Source of the DNA: Beaufortia kweichowensis | Lineage: Eukaryota > Chordata > Actinopteri > Cypriniformes > Gastromyzontidae | Reading direction: 5' to 3' | Assembly (NCBI GenBank): GCA_019155185.1 | Contig: CM032808.1 | Span: 14,865,879 to 14,929,878, forward strand | Length of the DNA stretch: 64,000 bases | Shown here: in pieces, positions 1-12,019 of the stretch | Layout: the number at the start of each line of letters is the position of its first letter | Numbering within the stretch: the first letter of the stretch is position 1 | Position numbers and translations under genes: made by a program | The notes under the pieces: model-generated | What the model saw: only the letters and a program-made list of their open reading frames with translations | Told to the model about the DNA's origin: nothing | The model's database searches: none

Positions 1-331
1 AGACCGTGACCTTGTTCTCTTTATCATCCCCCATAAACGGCATAGTGATCGCTGCATACAGACTTTGACCTTGTGCAAATCAGATGTTATGTTTATTTTC
101 ATGTCAACGGTAGACTAGACCGTAGTCTTTCTCTAGGCTGGCGTGTACAGCGTATGACATTTTCCGAGTTAGTGATGACCTCTGGTAATTGTTTTTGACT
201 CTACATAACCATTTCCTGTGACCTTCGGACCCAATATTGATGTAAACATGCTGAAGTTACTGCTAACAGCCTCAGTAGTTCACTTGATATGGTAAACAAA
301 TCACAATTTTCAAACAACTTATTGTTATTTA

Positions 332-428
332 TGGGTTTGTGGTTGTGATTTAGATCTGTGTCTGTCCTAGAATGAATAACTAATGTAAAGAGATTGCTGT
401 CTAGGGTCTTGACTGAGTAAACATCTCC
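332..428 (+). repeat. Direct duplicate, copy 1
   Basis: Shares a degenerate alignment with 978-1087. Both contain GGGTTTGTGG, a spacer, TCTGTCCT(A/G)GA, GGATAACT or GAATAACT, and a (T)CTTGAC or CCTTGAC near the end. It may be an old dispersed repeat and not a local duplication. Confidence 0.45.
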
Positions 429-429
429 T

Positions 430-977
430 TATATTTGTATTGATGTGTTTATTTTATGTTTACATTTTTTTATTTAAAAGAATCTTGTAGGTAATGCAGA
501 ATGTGCTGTAGATGTTCTCATTTAAATTATTCTCCCTAAATTTATTAAAAATAACTTGCATATTGTCATTCAGATCTAGCTGATTTTAATAATAATAATA
601 CAAGTACATTTTTAACAAAAACAAAAACAAAATCACTAGGTTGCCACTGTTTTACTGTATGTTTAATGTTTCAAAAATACATTAAATTTATGTAATTATT
701 TAGTTAAATCATAACATAAAATGAATACATTAAAAGTGTCACTGATTTAAAGAATAATACAAAAAGAAAAATTCTTTAAAAATATATATATTTCTCTTGG
801 TCATTGTGTATATGATATTTCTTGTCATTGGGATTTTTGCATTAACCATTTGCATGAGCTTTAACCCTGATAGATGTCTTCACATTGTAAAGTTATCCAC
901 TCCCATCACAGTCACACACTTGAGAAAAGTGACAATTTCAGCTCTGACTGAAGGTGTTATTCTGTTAAAAACAGCCT
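430..977. other. AT-rich sequence, no gene seen
   Basis: Long A/T-rich runs including an AATAATAAT tract near 586-600. A small open frame at 797-1015 runs into the poly-G tract and looks like chance. Nothing else is supportable. Confidence 0.6.
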
Positions 978-1087
978 GGGGTTTGTGGGGGGGGGGGTTC
1001 AGGGATTATTTTTAGACCCTTGTCTCTGTCCTGGAGTGGATAACTGAGGAATTTGTCAGTCTAAGGCCTTGACCGGACACAGAAACC
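978..1087 (+). repeat. Direct duplicate, copy 2, with poly-G tract
   Basis: Second copy of the motif at 332-428. It contains an 11-base G run at 987-997 that is absent from copy 1. Confidence 0.45.
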
Positions 1088-2100
1088 TTTGTCTCATTTC
1101 ACCGTTGACAACATGTCATTTTTGCGACTAACTAAATGACCACCTGCCACGGTTGACAAATCTAACAAAGCACAACGACACCCACCGTGTCAACATTATT
1201 TCAGAAAACCACTGGAAGTAAATGGACTGCCCCTGGGGCCGGGTTACAGAGGGGCCAAAGTTACGGCAAGATGACAGCAGATTCAAAACTTTACCTCGAC
1301 GCGTCCTGAAACGAGGCTATTTTTTCTTCCCGTAGCATTGAGTATTTGGCAGGACCTTCTACTGGGAATTAATCTCCCTCTTTCTGTCCTTCTCTCCCTT
1401 TGCACACAAATACACACACATCGTGCCTTCATTTTTGTCTCAACATGACTCTAAAATATGGATACTGTCCCAACTCCCTACCCTGATTTTCAGCTTGCAT
1501 GCTTGCAATAAATAAACCTGCCACATCACTGTCTTTATACCTGTGCTATTTCTAGACCAATCAGTCTCTGGGTAGAAAGAATCTTTCATGGCATTGCTAA
1601 GAAAAGACTTTGCGAGTGTGTGTTTGTGTTTGGGCACATGGTCGATGCAAACCTCCAAACAACTGCAGACAATGTTCTTTCAATAAGATTATTGTATTTA
1701 GGGCTTCCTCGGATCTAATTTGTTGTCTGCTGACCTATCATTGTTTCCATAAACCTTGGGTACTCCGGCCTTGATGAGAACATGATAATAGTTTTGTCTG
1801 ACTCTTGTGATTGTAGTATGTGTGTGTGTGAATCTTAATGTTTGGCATGTTGGCGACGACCTCGTGAAGAAATGTTGCTGTAGTGAGTCATAAAAATTCA
1901 CATATAGTTATGTGTTTGAATACTGGCTTTGAAAATGGCTTTAATTGCATCATGTTTTATTGTATTGATAGTGTAAATGAGATTTTTACTTAAATTTTAA
2001 GATAAATTTTATTCACATGTTGCTCTGTCAGTTCAGGAGATTTGATGGAGTTCTCAGTTGTGTTTCATGGTCTCGGATGTTTTTGCTATAAATGGTGAAC
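1088..2100. other. Unremarkable noncoding stretch
   Basis: Mixed composition, somewhat more GC-rich at 1190-1330. No splice-bounded open frame, repeat pair or inverted-arm block was recognised here. Confidence 0.5.
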
Positions 2101-2352
2101 AAATGAGACGATTGTTAAAATACGTTAAGAGTATAAAGCTTTAAATGAATGTAGATTTTATAGCTAAAATAATCTGGATATTGTTAAATTGAGATGAGAA
2201 ATGCTTGAGTTCATATTGAAATCTTCAACATTATTGACTTTTTTTGACACATCTGAGATCAGTCTGTGTCAATGTTGAGATCTCTTTTAAAAAAGAGAAA
2301 TTATAGATTTTGGACTTGTTTTTCCCAGAAGAAATATCTGAGACACATGAGA
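2100..2352 (+). repeat. Dispersed repeat, unnamed family, copy 1
   Basis: Carries TGACACATCTGAGATCAGT, then a GAGATCTCTTTT segment, then CAGAAGAAATATCTGAGAC. The same succession, diverged, is seen at 63240-63490. It directly abuts the TTAA-ended MITE at 2354. Confidence 0.45.
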
Positions 2353-2353
2353 C

Positions 2354-2594
2354 TTAACCTGACAACTGTCACCGAACATATTGAGTATACACATGAAAAT
2401 GCACTGCTACAGTTTTAAGATAATAAATATTTTATTAAAAGTATTTTTTAATAACTTTTTATTTATGTTTATTGTTATAAAAATTTGTTAAATATTTAAT
2501 CTTAAGTCATATAATTGGATTATTCAACTATAAAATATTAAAGTGAATATGGAAATAACCTGTGTTCCTTCTGAGGATCAGTGTAACAGGTTAA
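2354..2594 (+). mobile_element. TTAA-ended MITE, copy 1 (piggyBac-like by its ends)
   Basis: Begins TTAACCTGACAACTGTCACC and ends GTAACAGGTTAA, an imperfect terminal inverted repeat bounded by TTAA. The interior is AT-rich and has no transposase. Two more full copies of matching length and ends lie at 16241-16479 and 31216-31439, and a partial one at about 44518-44775. TTAA at both ends is the known target-site signature of piggyBac transposons; assignment to that class is inferred. Confidence 0.6.
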
Positions 2595-2969
2595 GCAACA
2601 GTTTTCATTTCACTGCTGTTTTGGAGAAAAACTTTTTCAGATATTGAAGAGATTTTTCTTTCTTAAGAGACCAGAAACTCTTACTTCACCATGTCAAGTC
2701 TGAATGGCACGACTAAGATTTGAACACAATGATAAAACAGAAAAGGTGAAATAAACAGTAACTTACATTACATTACATCGTATGGCTTCAGAGTTCTTTC
2801 AACATCACGCTTTTGTGCTCGCTAGAGTTGTGTTTCCTCAGGAGAAAACGGTGTCCCTGTATCTCAGCCGCAGGGGGCTCGACTGTGCCAAACACATATC
2901 CTGTATCTCTCACTTACACTCCCCTAAAAAAACCCTCCTTAGAGACGCTTGGAAAGCTTGTTCCATAGA
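2595..2969. other. Noncoding stretch flanking the left arm
   Basis: No repeat or exon recognised. An ATTACATTACATTACAT-like run occurs at about 2764-2779. Confidence 0.5.
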
Positions 2970-3052
2970 CAATTTCATTATGGCTTACAATGGCACTGAT
3001 GAATATTTCATTGTGTGTATGTTGACTATTATGTTGAGGTGTTTAGAGTTGC
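2970..3052 (+). repeat. Inverted-duplicate block Z, left copy (outermost)
   Basis: Shares TGATGAATATTTCATT, then GTGTG(T/C)AT, then a diverged stretch ending TGTT(T/C)AGAGTTG with the reverse complement of 36660-36738. Identity is moderate. It is the most distal pair I could find and marks the minimum extent of the duplication. Confidence 0.6.
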
Positions 3053-3211
3053 CACCAAGTATGAAAGGGACATTTACTAAATGTGTGTGTAAATGTGCTT
3101 AGTGTCTGCTGTGCTGAGACCACAAAGCTGTCAGTCCAATGTGGCAGCGGGGAACCTCGAAACCGCATGCGTGTGTGTTTATGTGTGCGTCCGTCACTCC
3201 CACCCTTTTTG

Positions 3212-3330
3212 TCTGCTAGCATCATTTCCATTCAGACAGCAACATAAACACTCTTCTTCATAAACACACTATTAGATTATGGAAATGAGCGCAGGGAGCA
3301 TCTATTCCAGCTTAATTCCTTTAGGAAAGC
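3212..3330 (+). repeat. Inverted-duplicate block A, left copy
   Basis: About 120 bases align to the reverse complement of 36309-36429 with only a few substitutions. The shared segment includes TTCAGACAGCAACATAAACA, ACACACTATTAGATTATGG and GCAGGGAGCATCTATTCC. Weaker similarity continues to about 3400, including CATCAGGTGTTT and ATTGTGTAAATA. No open frame is preserved, so this looks like a noncoding element retained after duplication. Confidence 0.85.
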
Positions 3331-3849
3331 GTTTAATTTGAGCAAATAAATAAATAACAGCCCGGCATCAGGTGTTTCGTAAAGGGGTATTGTGTAAATA
3401 CAGCGTGGAGCACAAAATGATAATCACGGCGTTTGATGAAGAAAGTTCACGCTGATGATACTTGGCAAGTCTTTAAAGTTACTCGGTTTGAATCTCGTTA
3501 CGTCCAAAACTCTCTGTATGTAAAACAGCGGTGACTTTTGCTGCGCTGCTGAGATGTTTTTTAAGGATGTTGGAAACGACCTTTCGTTTCTGCCCCGCCC
3601 TCTTTCTCACAACTTCCTTTGATGTAACGCATGTCGAGTAGCTAACTACGGCGCTGTTTATTTGCTTTAATACCGCAGGTAGGCGATGTTTCGCAATGTG
3701 TGATCTCCGCAGGAAAGTCGTTCAAAAGCACTAACAGAACCATTCATGGAATTGGTTCATTCTGTATGATTGTATTCATGAATATACAAATTTAAATCCA
3801 TTATAATGAAGGAAAGGAGATACAGTTCTGCCTTTTTTTTTTACTCTTG

Positions 3850-3984
3850 TCTTCAATAAATGAACCTCGTGCCGTCTGTCTGCTCTTTAAGAAACACTGG
3901 AGTAATTTCTGCGGCTCGGTCTTCACAGGAAACCAGGCCAGTGTGAGTGAAAGTCATATGAATTATGCAGCAGGGACACCTGTG

Positions 3985-4018
<34 letters not shown>

Positions 4019-4080
4019 CCGCTGGAAGAGTCCAGAATGAAGGATTTTACATTATATCTGGATCAGTCTGTCAGGACAAG
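3850..4080 (+). repeat. Inverted-duplicate block B, left copy
   Basis: The core 3889-4080 matches the reverse complement of 35404-35577 almost perfectly. There is one substitution and one 2-base indel in roughly the first 100 bases, and a handful of differences after the GT tract. The (GT)n tract at 3981-4018 lies inside the element and is about three times longer here than in the partner. An open frame through this block (3847-4122) encodes a valine/cysteine run from the GT tract and is not a credible protein. Confidence 0.9.
3981..4018 (+). repeat. (GT)n microsatellite inside block B
   Basis: 38 bases of GT with one interrupting C near the start. The paired right copy has only about 14 bases of CA at the matching position. 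Confidence 0.95.
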
Positions 4081-6850
4081 CATATGTCCCATTTTTTTCC
4101 TCACTATGTGAACGGCAGATGAATCATCATTTGGATATCATGTTAAGGTGTAAGAAGAATGATATGTGTGTGTGTGCACAGGTGGAGAGTGCAGTATATA
4201 GCTTAAAACTCATATCTCAGGCTCTCACAATAAGATTTGTGTAGTTTTTTCTGTCTCTGTAGCGGTTGAAAATGTGTTTTTATCTTCCTGATAAGGTAAA
4301 GATTTGTCTATTTTCACTTATTTAGCACTAGGCTTTGTCATCCATAAAATTCAGACATTTATCCTTTACCAGTAACCTCACCGTTCTCTCCAAACATGAA
4401 CATTATTAAAGCTTTGTTTATCCAAGAATCTTTTAAGCAACTAGGAGAAAATTGGTGTTTGAATTCTTATTAGTCGGCACCACGAAAAGTTTCTGATAGC
4501 AGGTGAGATTAGATAATATCCAAACAATGAGAGAGAGGAAGAAAGCGAGAGCTAAACATTTTATTGCTTTTAATCCATCACACAACCAAGTTGTTTAATC
4601 AGCCGAGCTGACATGAAGTACACATACTGTATGGTATCTGCAGACAGTTCTAGCGGCTCATCGGTGACTGTGTCTAATCTCTTTATTTAGCATTGCACAT
4701 TGACTGTGACATTTGGGAAAAGTCAACAAAGGTTTTGCATGCGGAAGCAGATTTTTGTTGAAGTGCACAGAAGAGCACTCGGTTTAACTTCATGCTGTCG
4801 TTCAGCAAAACATCACTTAGTGGATTAATACAGTTTTTACTTCAGGCCAACATTACATTTAAAGGTATATATAGTTATGGCTTTAATTAATCTGTTAGAT
4901 GATAAACTTGCATTATCTCCTATAACTGGTTATCAGTTGTATAATGCATTTGTATGAGATTTATTTTCATTTTTAGGTAGAAACCAGTAAGAAAATGTGT
5001 GTCGTGTTACTTCACACTCATGAGTTTATAAAATGATCATTGGTGACGGTTGACGTTATTAAAGAAAATTATGATAACTTGCTAAATAATGTGACATACA
5101 GTCTCTGATAATAATTTAAGTTTGTACAATCAACCTAAACTATATTAAAAGATATATAAAAACTAAAAATTATATAACCAACATGTTACATTCCTTTATT
5201 TACAATAAATTTTGAAAATTTTGAAATACATTTTTGTAAAGTAACTGTTATTAGGTTATTAAAAGTAATAAAATCATGCAGTTATTGCAAACCATTGCGA
5301 TATGCATATTTGTGATTTTTTTAAATAATAATAACAACAATTATTATTATTATTATCATTTTATATATATATTATTGTTTTTTATTATTATTATTTGTAG
5401 TTATACTTTATAATTTTTTTGTATTCTAGTTATTATATTGTATATTTTACATTTCAAACTGTAGCACTGAGCACTTTTTCTTAATGCAAGAATTCTTAAT
5501 TCTTTTTACAAAAAAGCATTTCAGTGCAATGTCTTAAGCTCTATAGGTCATGTAAGGAAAGTCATTTGGGGAAAGTCAAGGTAAATGGATGGCCAATTCT
5601 ACTGGCCAAGCTCTAAAAAGGACAAAAAGCACCATACTGTAAGTAGTCTTTATGATTTGTGTGTTTCATTCCCGGGCCATACGATAGCTCTGCTTGAGGA
5701 AGAGACTAAAAGTTTTTTTGTTTAAGCCAAAGCACTACACAGCACAGCAAAGGAAATCACCTTTATCTTATCATAGATATGACACACTTCTGTGGATTCA
5801 GTTATTGACGTCATTAGTAGACTGATGGTGATGTTGTGGTTCTCTCTACGTAACACATTAATGCTACAGAGCAAATAATGATGCTGAATGACACATACAT
5901 CATAACACCCTGGAGACAAACCCAAGAGTTAATCAGTTCAGCACACTTACACAGATTTCAAAACCACCGGTCCACCTTCTTCAGCCCTTTGTGGTTCTGA
6001 CACAAACCATAACTAATTGCTTGCGCATGCTGGTGCTTGTGTTAATGCATTGGACTAGTTTATTATTTTATTTTTGCTTTTCAATCGTGATGACGTGTTG
6101 AAGCTCCGCATCTGCTCATTACACAAACAATGATTAATATCTCATGTTCGGGCACCTTGGTTTTATCAGTGCAAGCTGTCAGTAAGATGGATACGGAGAG
6201 GCACAGAGCATGATATATTCCAGATAGAGTTCCTGACATGCAACAACAGTGTGAAAATACTGGCGAGCCACCTGTCCTTCCCAATATAGAAGCTGCCATT
6301 CACATCTTGCCAAACAACATTGGTTTAGGGTGAAGTGCATAAGGGGTTTAAAAGTGAAATGTGTGACGCCCCTAGTGGCACCGAACCGAACAATGGTGTC
6401 ACTGATGCCTCAGAAATGTTACTTTATCTACTTAAACATGCTGTTATACCATTCTTCTGCAAAACAGATGTGACACGAAGCATCTAATTTTAAACATTAC
6501 ACTTTGTACAAAGAAATCGATGAATGCATTGCATCTTTTTTCCCAGTGCTAAACCTTAAGATAATATGACAGAAATAGAAAAAAAGTCCTGCAGAGAGAT
6601 TCTGTATGTGTGTGTAAGTCTGGCAGCTAAAGGACAGTTTGATGGGCGCTTTGGGACCACGGTATGCCAAAAAAAGGATTTACATCCCTGAAAAACACAG
6701 AACATTATCATCCAAGTGTGATGATCACACACATGGTTTCACGCGCACACACACACATTTCATAGGCTATTCAATAAAATCAGGCCAAAACTGGATCGGC
6801 AAAGACCTCCCTCCTGGATTTCTTCTCCCCCAAACACACTTACTCGACAG
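4081..6850. other. Left-arm interblock sequence, no gene seen
   Basis: No clear counterpart found in the matching right-arm interval (33.65-35.4 kb). Contains a purine-rich GA patch at 4530-4551, AAT/ATT-rich low-complexity DNA at 5318-5398, and several short chance frames. A complex stretch at 4570-4800 has no repeat character. Confidence 0.55.
5318..5398. repeat. ATT/TAT-rich low-complexity tract
   Basis: Runs of AATAAT, TTATTATTATTATTATC, TATATATAT and ATTATTATTATT in succession. Confidence 0.85.
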
Positions 6851-6942
6851 GAGCAGAATTGGCAGTTTGATAACTGAATGACAAATGTTAGAGAAACAGT
6901 CTGAACCGTGATCACATTCATAATCCTTCCAGACCTGTCAGA
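6851..6942 (+). repeat. Inverted-duplicate block C, left copy
   Basis: The first 51 bases, from GAGCAGAATTGGCAGTTTGA to GAGAAACAGTC, are identical to the reverse complement of the right copy. The following 40 bases have several substitutions (for example ATCACATTCATAATCCT versus ATCACATCCATAATCCT). Confidence 0.85.
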
Positions 6943-7325
6943 GAGAATGAAAAAGAGCTCGAGTCGATGAAGACCCTGCTCAACAAACCTCCATACACAA
7001 ACCTTTCAAAAGGAACTCCTTCTGTCAAGACAAAAGGCTTTTTTGGAGGGGAATTAATGAACTGTCTGCCAACCTCCATTACCAGCTCGGTCTCGTGGGG
7101 AAAATATAGCTCGACGTTCCAGCAAAACCTTGAAAACGTTGCCACAGGTATAAATTGCAGCAGTTTTCACTTCAAATGTCCAGTAGTTGTGTTAAAAGAG
7201 CTGCGACTTCTACTCGTATTGAGACAACAAACCGACTAACACAATTTCACATCACAAGGAGGTTATGGTGTACTTTCATGTTTTTTTAGTAGATGTTCGT
7301 AGAATATTTGGTAGTGTTTTTTATG

Positions 7326-7480
7326 TACAATAAGGTTGTATTTGGTAACATTAGTAAATGCATTAGCTAACATAAATCAACAATATATTATTTCAGCATT
7401 AATCTTTGTTAATAGTAGTGTTTTTGCATTAACTAATGTTAAAAGATACAACTTTGGTGTTTAAAAATATTAATAAATGA
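7326..7480. mobile_element. Palindromic MITE-like repeat (TAACATTAGT family)
   Basis: AGGTTGTATTTGGTAACATT, then AGTAAATGCATTAGCTAACA, CATTAATCTTTGTTAATAG, CATTAACTAATGTTAA and AAAGATACAAC. This succession of inverted ACTAATGTTAA/TTAACATTAGT modules matches a repeat very common in teleost genomes. No coding capacity. Confidence 0.6.
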
Positions 7481-8427
7481 TAAAGTATCATAAAATAAGA
7501 TTATTAAATGCTGTAGAAATGTTTAAACCTTACAAACCTTATTGTATAGTGCATTTTCATTTTATCAGTCAAACGATTGTTAATGTTAGACATACGGTGA
7601 GAGATGTGAACTGTAAAATGTAAGAAATAGCTGAAGTTAGATGTTGGATTGGTTAGATGTATATATTTTAGAGTTAGAAAAAAATGTATTGCTGAAATGT
7701 ATATAGGTGGTGATTTATTTGTTTTATTAGTTTGATGATTGTTATGAGAGTAAAAAGCATCTTTTACAGGTGGACATTTTACTTTGAAACTGTAATTAAT
7801 TGCACATGTGGCAGTGTAGTTTAGTTATTAAACATATTGAGAGCTGTGTTTTTCTGAAAACCAATTTGATTAAATATCATAGTTTGCATGATTCATTACA
7901 GGCTAAAAAGAACAAAACAGCCTTCAGATAAATCTTTTGTCATTTAAAGAAAGGCTTTTAGTTTTAAGTTTTAGTTGGTTGTGTATTTTTTCTCATTAGC
8001 AATCAAAATAAAGTACAATAGTGTGAAGAATATTGCACAGAGACACAAAAAGTTACAAAGAGTACTAAAACTTGTTCTTCTAAATGATGCTCATATTTTT
8101 CTTCTGTATATGTAATTTTTCCTCTCTTTGGTATAATGGAAATTTGTAGAGATGGCATTGATTTCTGGTCATTGTTGAAAACTCTATATTGGGATTGCCT
8201 TTCATTTTCGACTCCTCTCTTTGTCCTTAAAGGGGTGTTCCTGTAACACTGGAGCTCATTTTTACTTTTATATGACATTTTGTAATGCAGCTAATGTCAC
8301 TTGGCACAGATCGACAGATCATATGTAAACAGATAGAAGCCAGAATGTAACGGAATCCACGTGAGCAGTCTTAGTTTACCGATAACAAGCAAATTGCACA
8401 GGCTTGTTCAACCAACACACAGCTTTA
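7481..8427. other. Left-arm interblock sequence, no gene seen
   Basis: AT-rich. A 91-codon minus-strand frame at 8003-8278 has no recognisable domain and no supporting splice context, so I treat it as chance. Confidence 0.5.
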
Positions 8428-8462
8428 AGACGCCCCATTAGTCTTCTGGATATTTGTTAGCC
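8428..8462 (+). repeat. Possible inverted-duplicate block K, left copy
   Basis: ACGCCCCATTAGTCTTCTGG aligns weakly to ACGCCCATTAATCCTGCAGG on the reverse complement of 32480-32512. It lies at the position predicted by colinearity. Short and diverged. Confidence 0.35.
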
Positions 8463-8699
8463 TGTGGGGTGTCATTTACAGTAATGGGAGGGAATGAGTA
8501 ACATATTAGCTGTGATAAAAATAGATGGTTTTAAAACACAGCAAATGACTTTGAACATCAACAGAATCGAAAACATGCTGTGGAAACCTCAATTTGGTGA
8601 TACAAAACAGTAGTTCAAGAACCTCCCAGGCCTGTTTTATATCACTTTACCATAATCTATTCTCACACGGGCTCTGAGGAAAGACACACGGAGTAGAAA

Positions 8700-8760
8700 G
8701 AGCTATATAGATGTGTAATCTTACAGGAGAATGGCGAGGTTTTGCTGTAAGGGAGCGTGC
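8700..8760 (+). repeat. Possible inverted-duplicate block J, left copy
   Basis: GATGTGTAATCTTACAGGA compares with GATGTGTAATCCTGCAGGA on the reverse complement of 32075-32110, in the right order relative to blocks K and D. Confidence 0.45.
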
Positions 8761-8921
8761 TGTGTTGGCTAACGGCAGACGAATCGTCCCCATTAAAATC
8801 CACCGCTGTTCTCCCGCGGCTGTCACTGACTCTGTAAAGAGACGTATTACAAATGGAGGCTGGAATGATTTCTCGTTTTCCTCCATCTTATTTTCATCCG
8901 TCCATCCTGAGCAGGCCGCCG

Positions 8922-9066
8922 GCGGAAATGAGGCGGAAAATAATGGCTCTTCACCTTCTGTTTTCTAGCGTGACCCCTCTCGACGCAGACGACTGCCACC
9001 GTTCACAGGTCAGTTCATCTCGCTGGCCTCTTCTCTCAAAAGACATTTACCTGCCCACATGACTGG
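8922..9066 (+). repeat. Inverted-duplicate block D, left copy
   Basis: About 145 bases align to the reverse complement of 31774-31920. A central run of more than 40 bases, from AGCGTGACCCCTCTCGACGC to GCCACCGTTCACAGG, is identical, and a second conserved run ends CATTTACCTGCCCACATGAC. The identical core is framed here by a polypyrimidine-AG (CTGTTTTCTAG) and by CAG|GTCAGT, as an internal exon of 40 bases would be. A one-base indel in an A run (AAAAG versus AAAG) near the end breaks any shared frame, so protein-coding constraint is unlikely. Confidence 0.9.
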
Positions 9067-10332
9067 GCGGACGCGTTTCTCAGCACGCCAACAAGACTCG
9101 GAGGAGACCAGACAGATAGCGGTCATCAGCCTCTATGGGTTGTGCTATTATCATTAAAGATCTTTTTGAAGCATTTAGCCAAAAGTAGATAAACAAGGAT
9201 GAGTCTAAATAAATGTACAGTATAGTTGGGTGATTCTACTGTACGAAATGGACACTGGAATTCACTTGTGTTGTTTTGGCTGTAGAAAGAGCTTGTGTAT
9301 TAAAATTGGTCTGATACAATGTTTAAAAACACCACAAAAAATAAACCCACAGCTCAGAGTTTATTTATGTAAATAATGTCAATTCTGTAGACTGTCAGTT
9401 TTCAGGCTATATAGAAGCTCTTAAATTTCTGTGCCTAGCTGTGAATATGATTTGATCATTCTCAGGAAAGCTTCCAGAGTTATATCTGTGGTGCAATATG
9501 TTGCTTTTTCCAAAAATAGCATCCAAGCCAGCCTGTGAACGGTGACGTCTCGTACAGTTTTCCGTGTGCGTCTCTAAGTGCCGTTTGAAACCCATCGATC
9601 AGGAAAACCTTTCAGCAGTGTTTTCCCATCATGCCTCCTGTTCTGTTCCTGAAACAGAATAGATGATTTCAGTATGAAACATGAATCCTTTGATTCTTCT
9701 GAGATGAGCAGACGTTTAGACGTATGTGCCAAGAACACGCTACTAATGGGAGGCAAATTGTAGAGTATTGATGGGATGCAGATACAGCACAAATGTACGG
9801 CTTCTTATGCCTGTAGTTTATTGCCTTCATATTCGTCAGCTCTGTTGAGCTTTTCTTCTATGGTGGTTGAAACAAACAGAGTTTTTATTGAGCGTGTTTT
9901 TCATAGGGGAGGTTTTGGGTGTGTTTTAAAAGCAATCTACAGCTCTTTTCCAGCATAGTGTGTGAAATGAAGCTCACCATCGAAGATTATGAAGAGCGAA
10001 CTGGCAGTCAATTGGCGCGGCGTGTATGGGTCTTTTGTGTGTCGCCTGGCAGCATTTTAGATTGTTTGCCTGCCAGAAAATGACAGATTGGGTTTTAACA
10101 GTGGGATTCCCTCCCCATCAGAGTTTCTTAAAGACTTTGGCATGGGATGAGCTGAAATAAAAGATTTAAATTGCACTAGCATATTAGGGCAATCCATTGA
10201 AATGGTCTTTTTGTTGAGGAAAAGTGGCTTTGACCGCTACGTACATAAACAAAGCGTGACATCTTTGGAAATTATAGAGAAATGTCATTGGATTTTGAAA
10301 GGACATTTACACTGGCTCATATACACGCACTC
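9067..10332. other. Left-arm interblock sequence, no gene seen
   Basis: Corresponds by position to the much longer right-arm interval 26.34-31.77 kb, but no further pairs were recognised. Short open frames at 9407-9958 look accidental. A complex repeat-free stretch at 9960-10150 could be unique conserved sequence. Confidence 0.45.
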
Positions 10333-10519
10333 GCTGTGATTAGAGAGTGTTTTGGTCTCGGCAGCAGACTGAGTAAATGGGAGCGTGAGACCTCCTGCAG
10401 ATCTTTAGAGTTATAATCACCCATCAGCAGGATTCTGGGAGAAATAAGGAGGGTAGAAATACAAGGGTGTTCTCACAAACCGTTTCTGAGTTAATTATCA
10501 CTGGATATACTGACTGTCT
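10333..10519 (+). repeat. Inverted-duplicate block E, left copy (best conserved)
   Basis: From GCTGTGATTAGAGAGTG to TTCTCACAAAC, 146 of 148 bases are identical to the reverse complement of the right copy. The differences are C/A in GCAGA(C/A)TGAG and G/C in CAAGG(G/C)TGTT. Alignment continues more loosely to 10519. Flanking DNA is unalignable. Stop codons interrupt the frames and no splice-bounded exon is apparent, so this is most likely a conserved noncoding element, for example an enhancer. Confidence 0.93.
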
Positions 10520-11062
10520 TGAAGTTAGAGTCGCAGTATTCGAGACTAATACGCTCATTCCTCAAAGGTTATTTATCAGAACCTTCTCTGAATTGTGTTT
10601 GTGCTCCGAACAGATATGTTAGAAAGCACTTCTAAAGCCTAAACTGACTTCAAGGAAAATAAATATACTGTTCTTCCCGCTGAGAAGGAAATTAGTGCTA
10701 GGTGTTTCATTTTACTACAAAATGAAGCTGTTTGATGATGACCAGAGAAAGTAAAATATCAGGCAGCACCTCTGACTCTGGATTATGGAGCTTCTTTTGT
10801 GTTTTTGGCAAGAATTTTGGGAATTATTCTTATAGTTTTATTCACTGTTTTCTGTTTGTTAGTGGTCTTCTGTTTTATTTTTTCTCTGGCTGAAATTGGT
10901 AAAATGGCATATTTCTGGGAAAAGTTCTGTCAAATATTGTGCAGACAACGTTTAAAGATTTCTTGTCCATTACCTGTGTTAACTTTTTTTTACCAAATAC
11001 ACACTTAGAAATAAAAAGTAAAATTATTCATAAAATATTCATTTGGATATTTATGAAAATAT
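10520..11062. other. Left-arm interblock sequence, no gene seen
   Basis: AT-rich, no recognised repeat. A frame at 10799-11008 encodes a hydrophobic stretch from T-rich DNA and is likely chance. Confidence 0.5.
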
Positions 11063-11202
11063 ACTCTCTAAAAAATGCTGGGTTGTTTTTAACCCATCGA
11101 TGGGTCAGATGTTAACATTTTCAAAGTTAATTTAACCCAGTGTTTGGATTCGTCTCTTCTTGACACAATCTTGGGTTGAAAATAACACAGTATTTTTAAA
11201 AT
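11063..11202. mobile_element. GGGTT/AACCC palindromic MITE remnant
   Basis: ACTCTCTAAAAAATGCTGGG, TTTTTAACCCATCGATGGGT, AATTTAACCCAGTGTTTGG, then TTGGGTTGAAAATAACACAG. Alternating AACCC and GGGTT modules and the ATGCTGGGTTGTTTTTAACC head are typical of a repeat common in teleosts. Confidence 0.65.
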
Positions 11203-12000
11203 GTACTTGGCGTTCCAAAGCGATTTTCCCTTTTTACAAAATGCTGTCCATTTTTTAATGTCACCTATAATGCCATCTTACATTTTGTCACCAGATTTGG
11301 GTCTGATGTTCATCTTGCCATGCCTAATGAATTTTGCTATTCCAAACTGTTTTTTAATAGTATACACACATTTCTTCACAATGATTTGGCATTTTCAAAT
11401 AACATGTATTTGGCTTTGGAAAGTCACCCTTTTAGTTTGGTTACAGTACATCATTTCTTTAGCTCGTACAGTACAATACATCTCCAGCTGCATGCTTGAC
11501 CTTATCATTTCTCCTTACAGTTATCTTTACTATCATTTTTATTTGTCCATTTCTCTTACTTGGTTTACTTTGAGGTTGTCCTCTGACCTCTTGTCTCACA
11601 GCTGAGAGTGTTCTGTGGTTAACTATCTGAAAGTCACGCAATAATAGAACCCCAAACAAGAGATTAATGTCTGACAAACTGACTGCAGAACACCATCAAA
11701 CGTGAGAATGTATCCACAATGGCACGCTGTATGACTTTTCAAATCTCAGGAGACATGCAGAGATAAAGAGTAGAGAAAATGAACAGACAGCCGTCTGCTC
11801 CACAATCTACAGAACACGACCCACAAGAATGAGACGCTTCCTCAGGGGCAAGGTGTCACAGATGTTTATATATCAACTTTTATTTATGTAAAAATTGTGT
11901 TTATGAAATATTGTGGAGGATGTCATACAGTAGTATTCTACAATACAATAAAACTACAAGCTATAACTTTTACCACATAAGTATCAGTAGAAACGACTTT
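11203..12000. other. Left-arm interblock sequence, no gene seen
   Basis: T-rich. The 134-codon plus-strand frame at 11201-11605 is a composition effect (Phe/Leu/Ile/Ser-rich, no motif). Nothing else supportable. Confidence 0.5.
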
Positions 12001-12019
12001 TTGAGTAACCGGATATTTC

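Noticed and set aside
3847..4122. Protein with a Val/Cys repeat
   Set aside because: It is a translation of the (GT)n tract inside block B.
8922..9066. Block D as a protein-coding exon
   Set aside because: The two copies share a peptide-like stretch, but a one-base indel shifts the frame and synonymous positions are not more variable than others in the core.
11201..11605. 134-codon hydrophobic frame resembling a membrane protein
   Set aside because: Composition effect of T-rich DNA; no motif or homologous frame in the partner arm.
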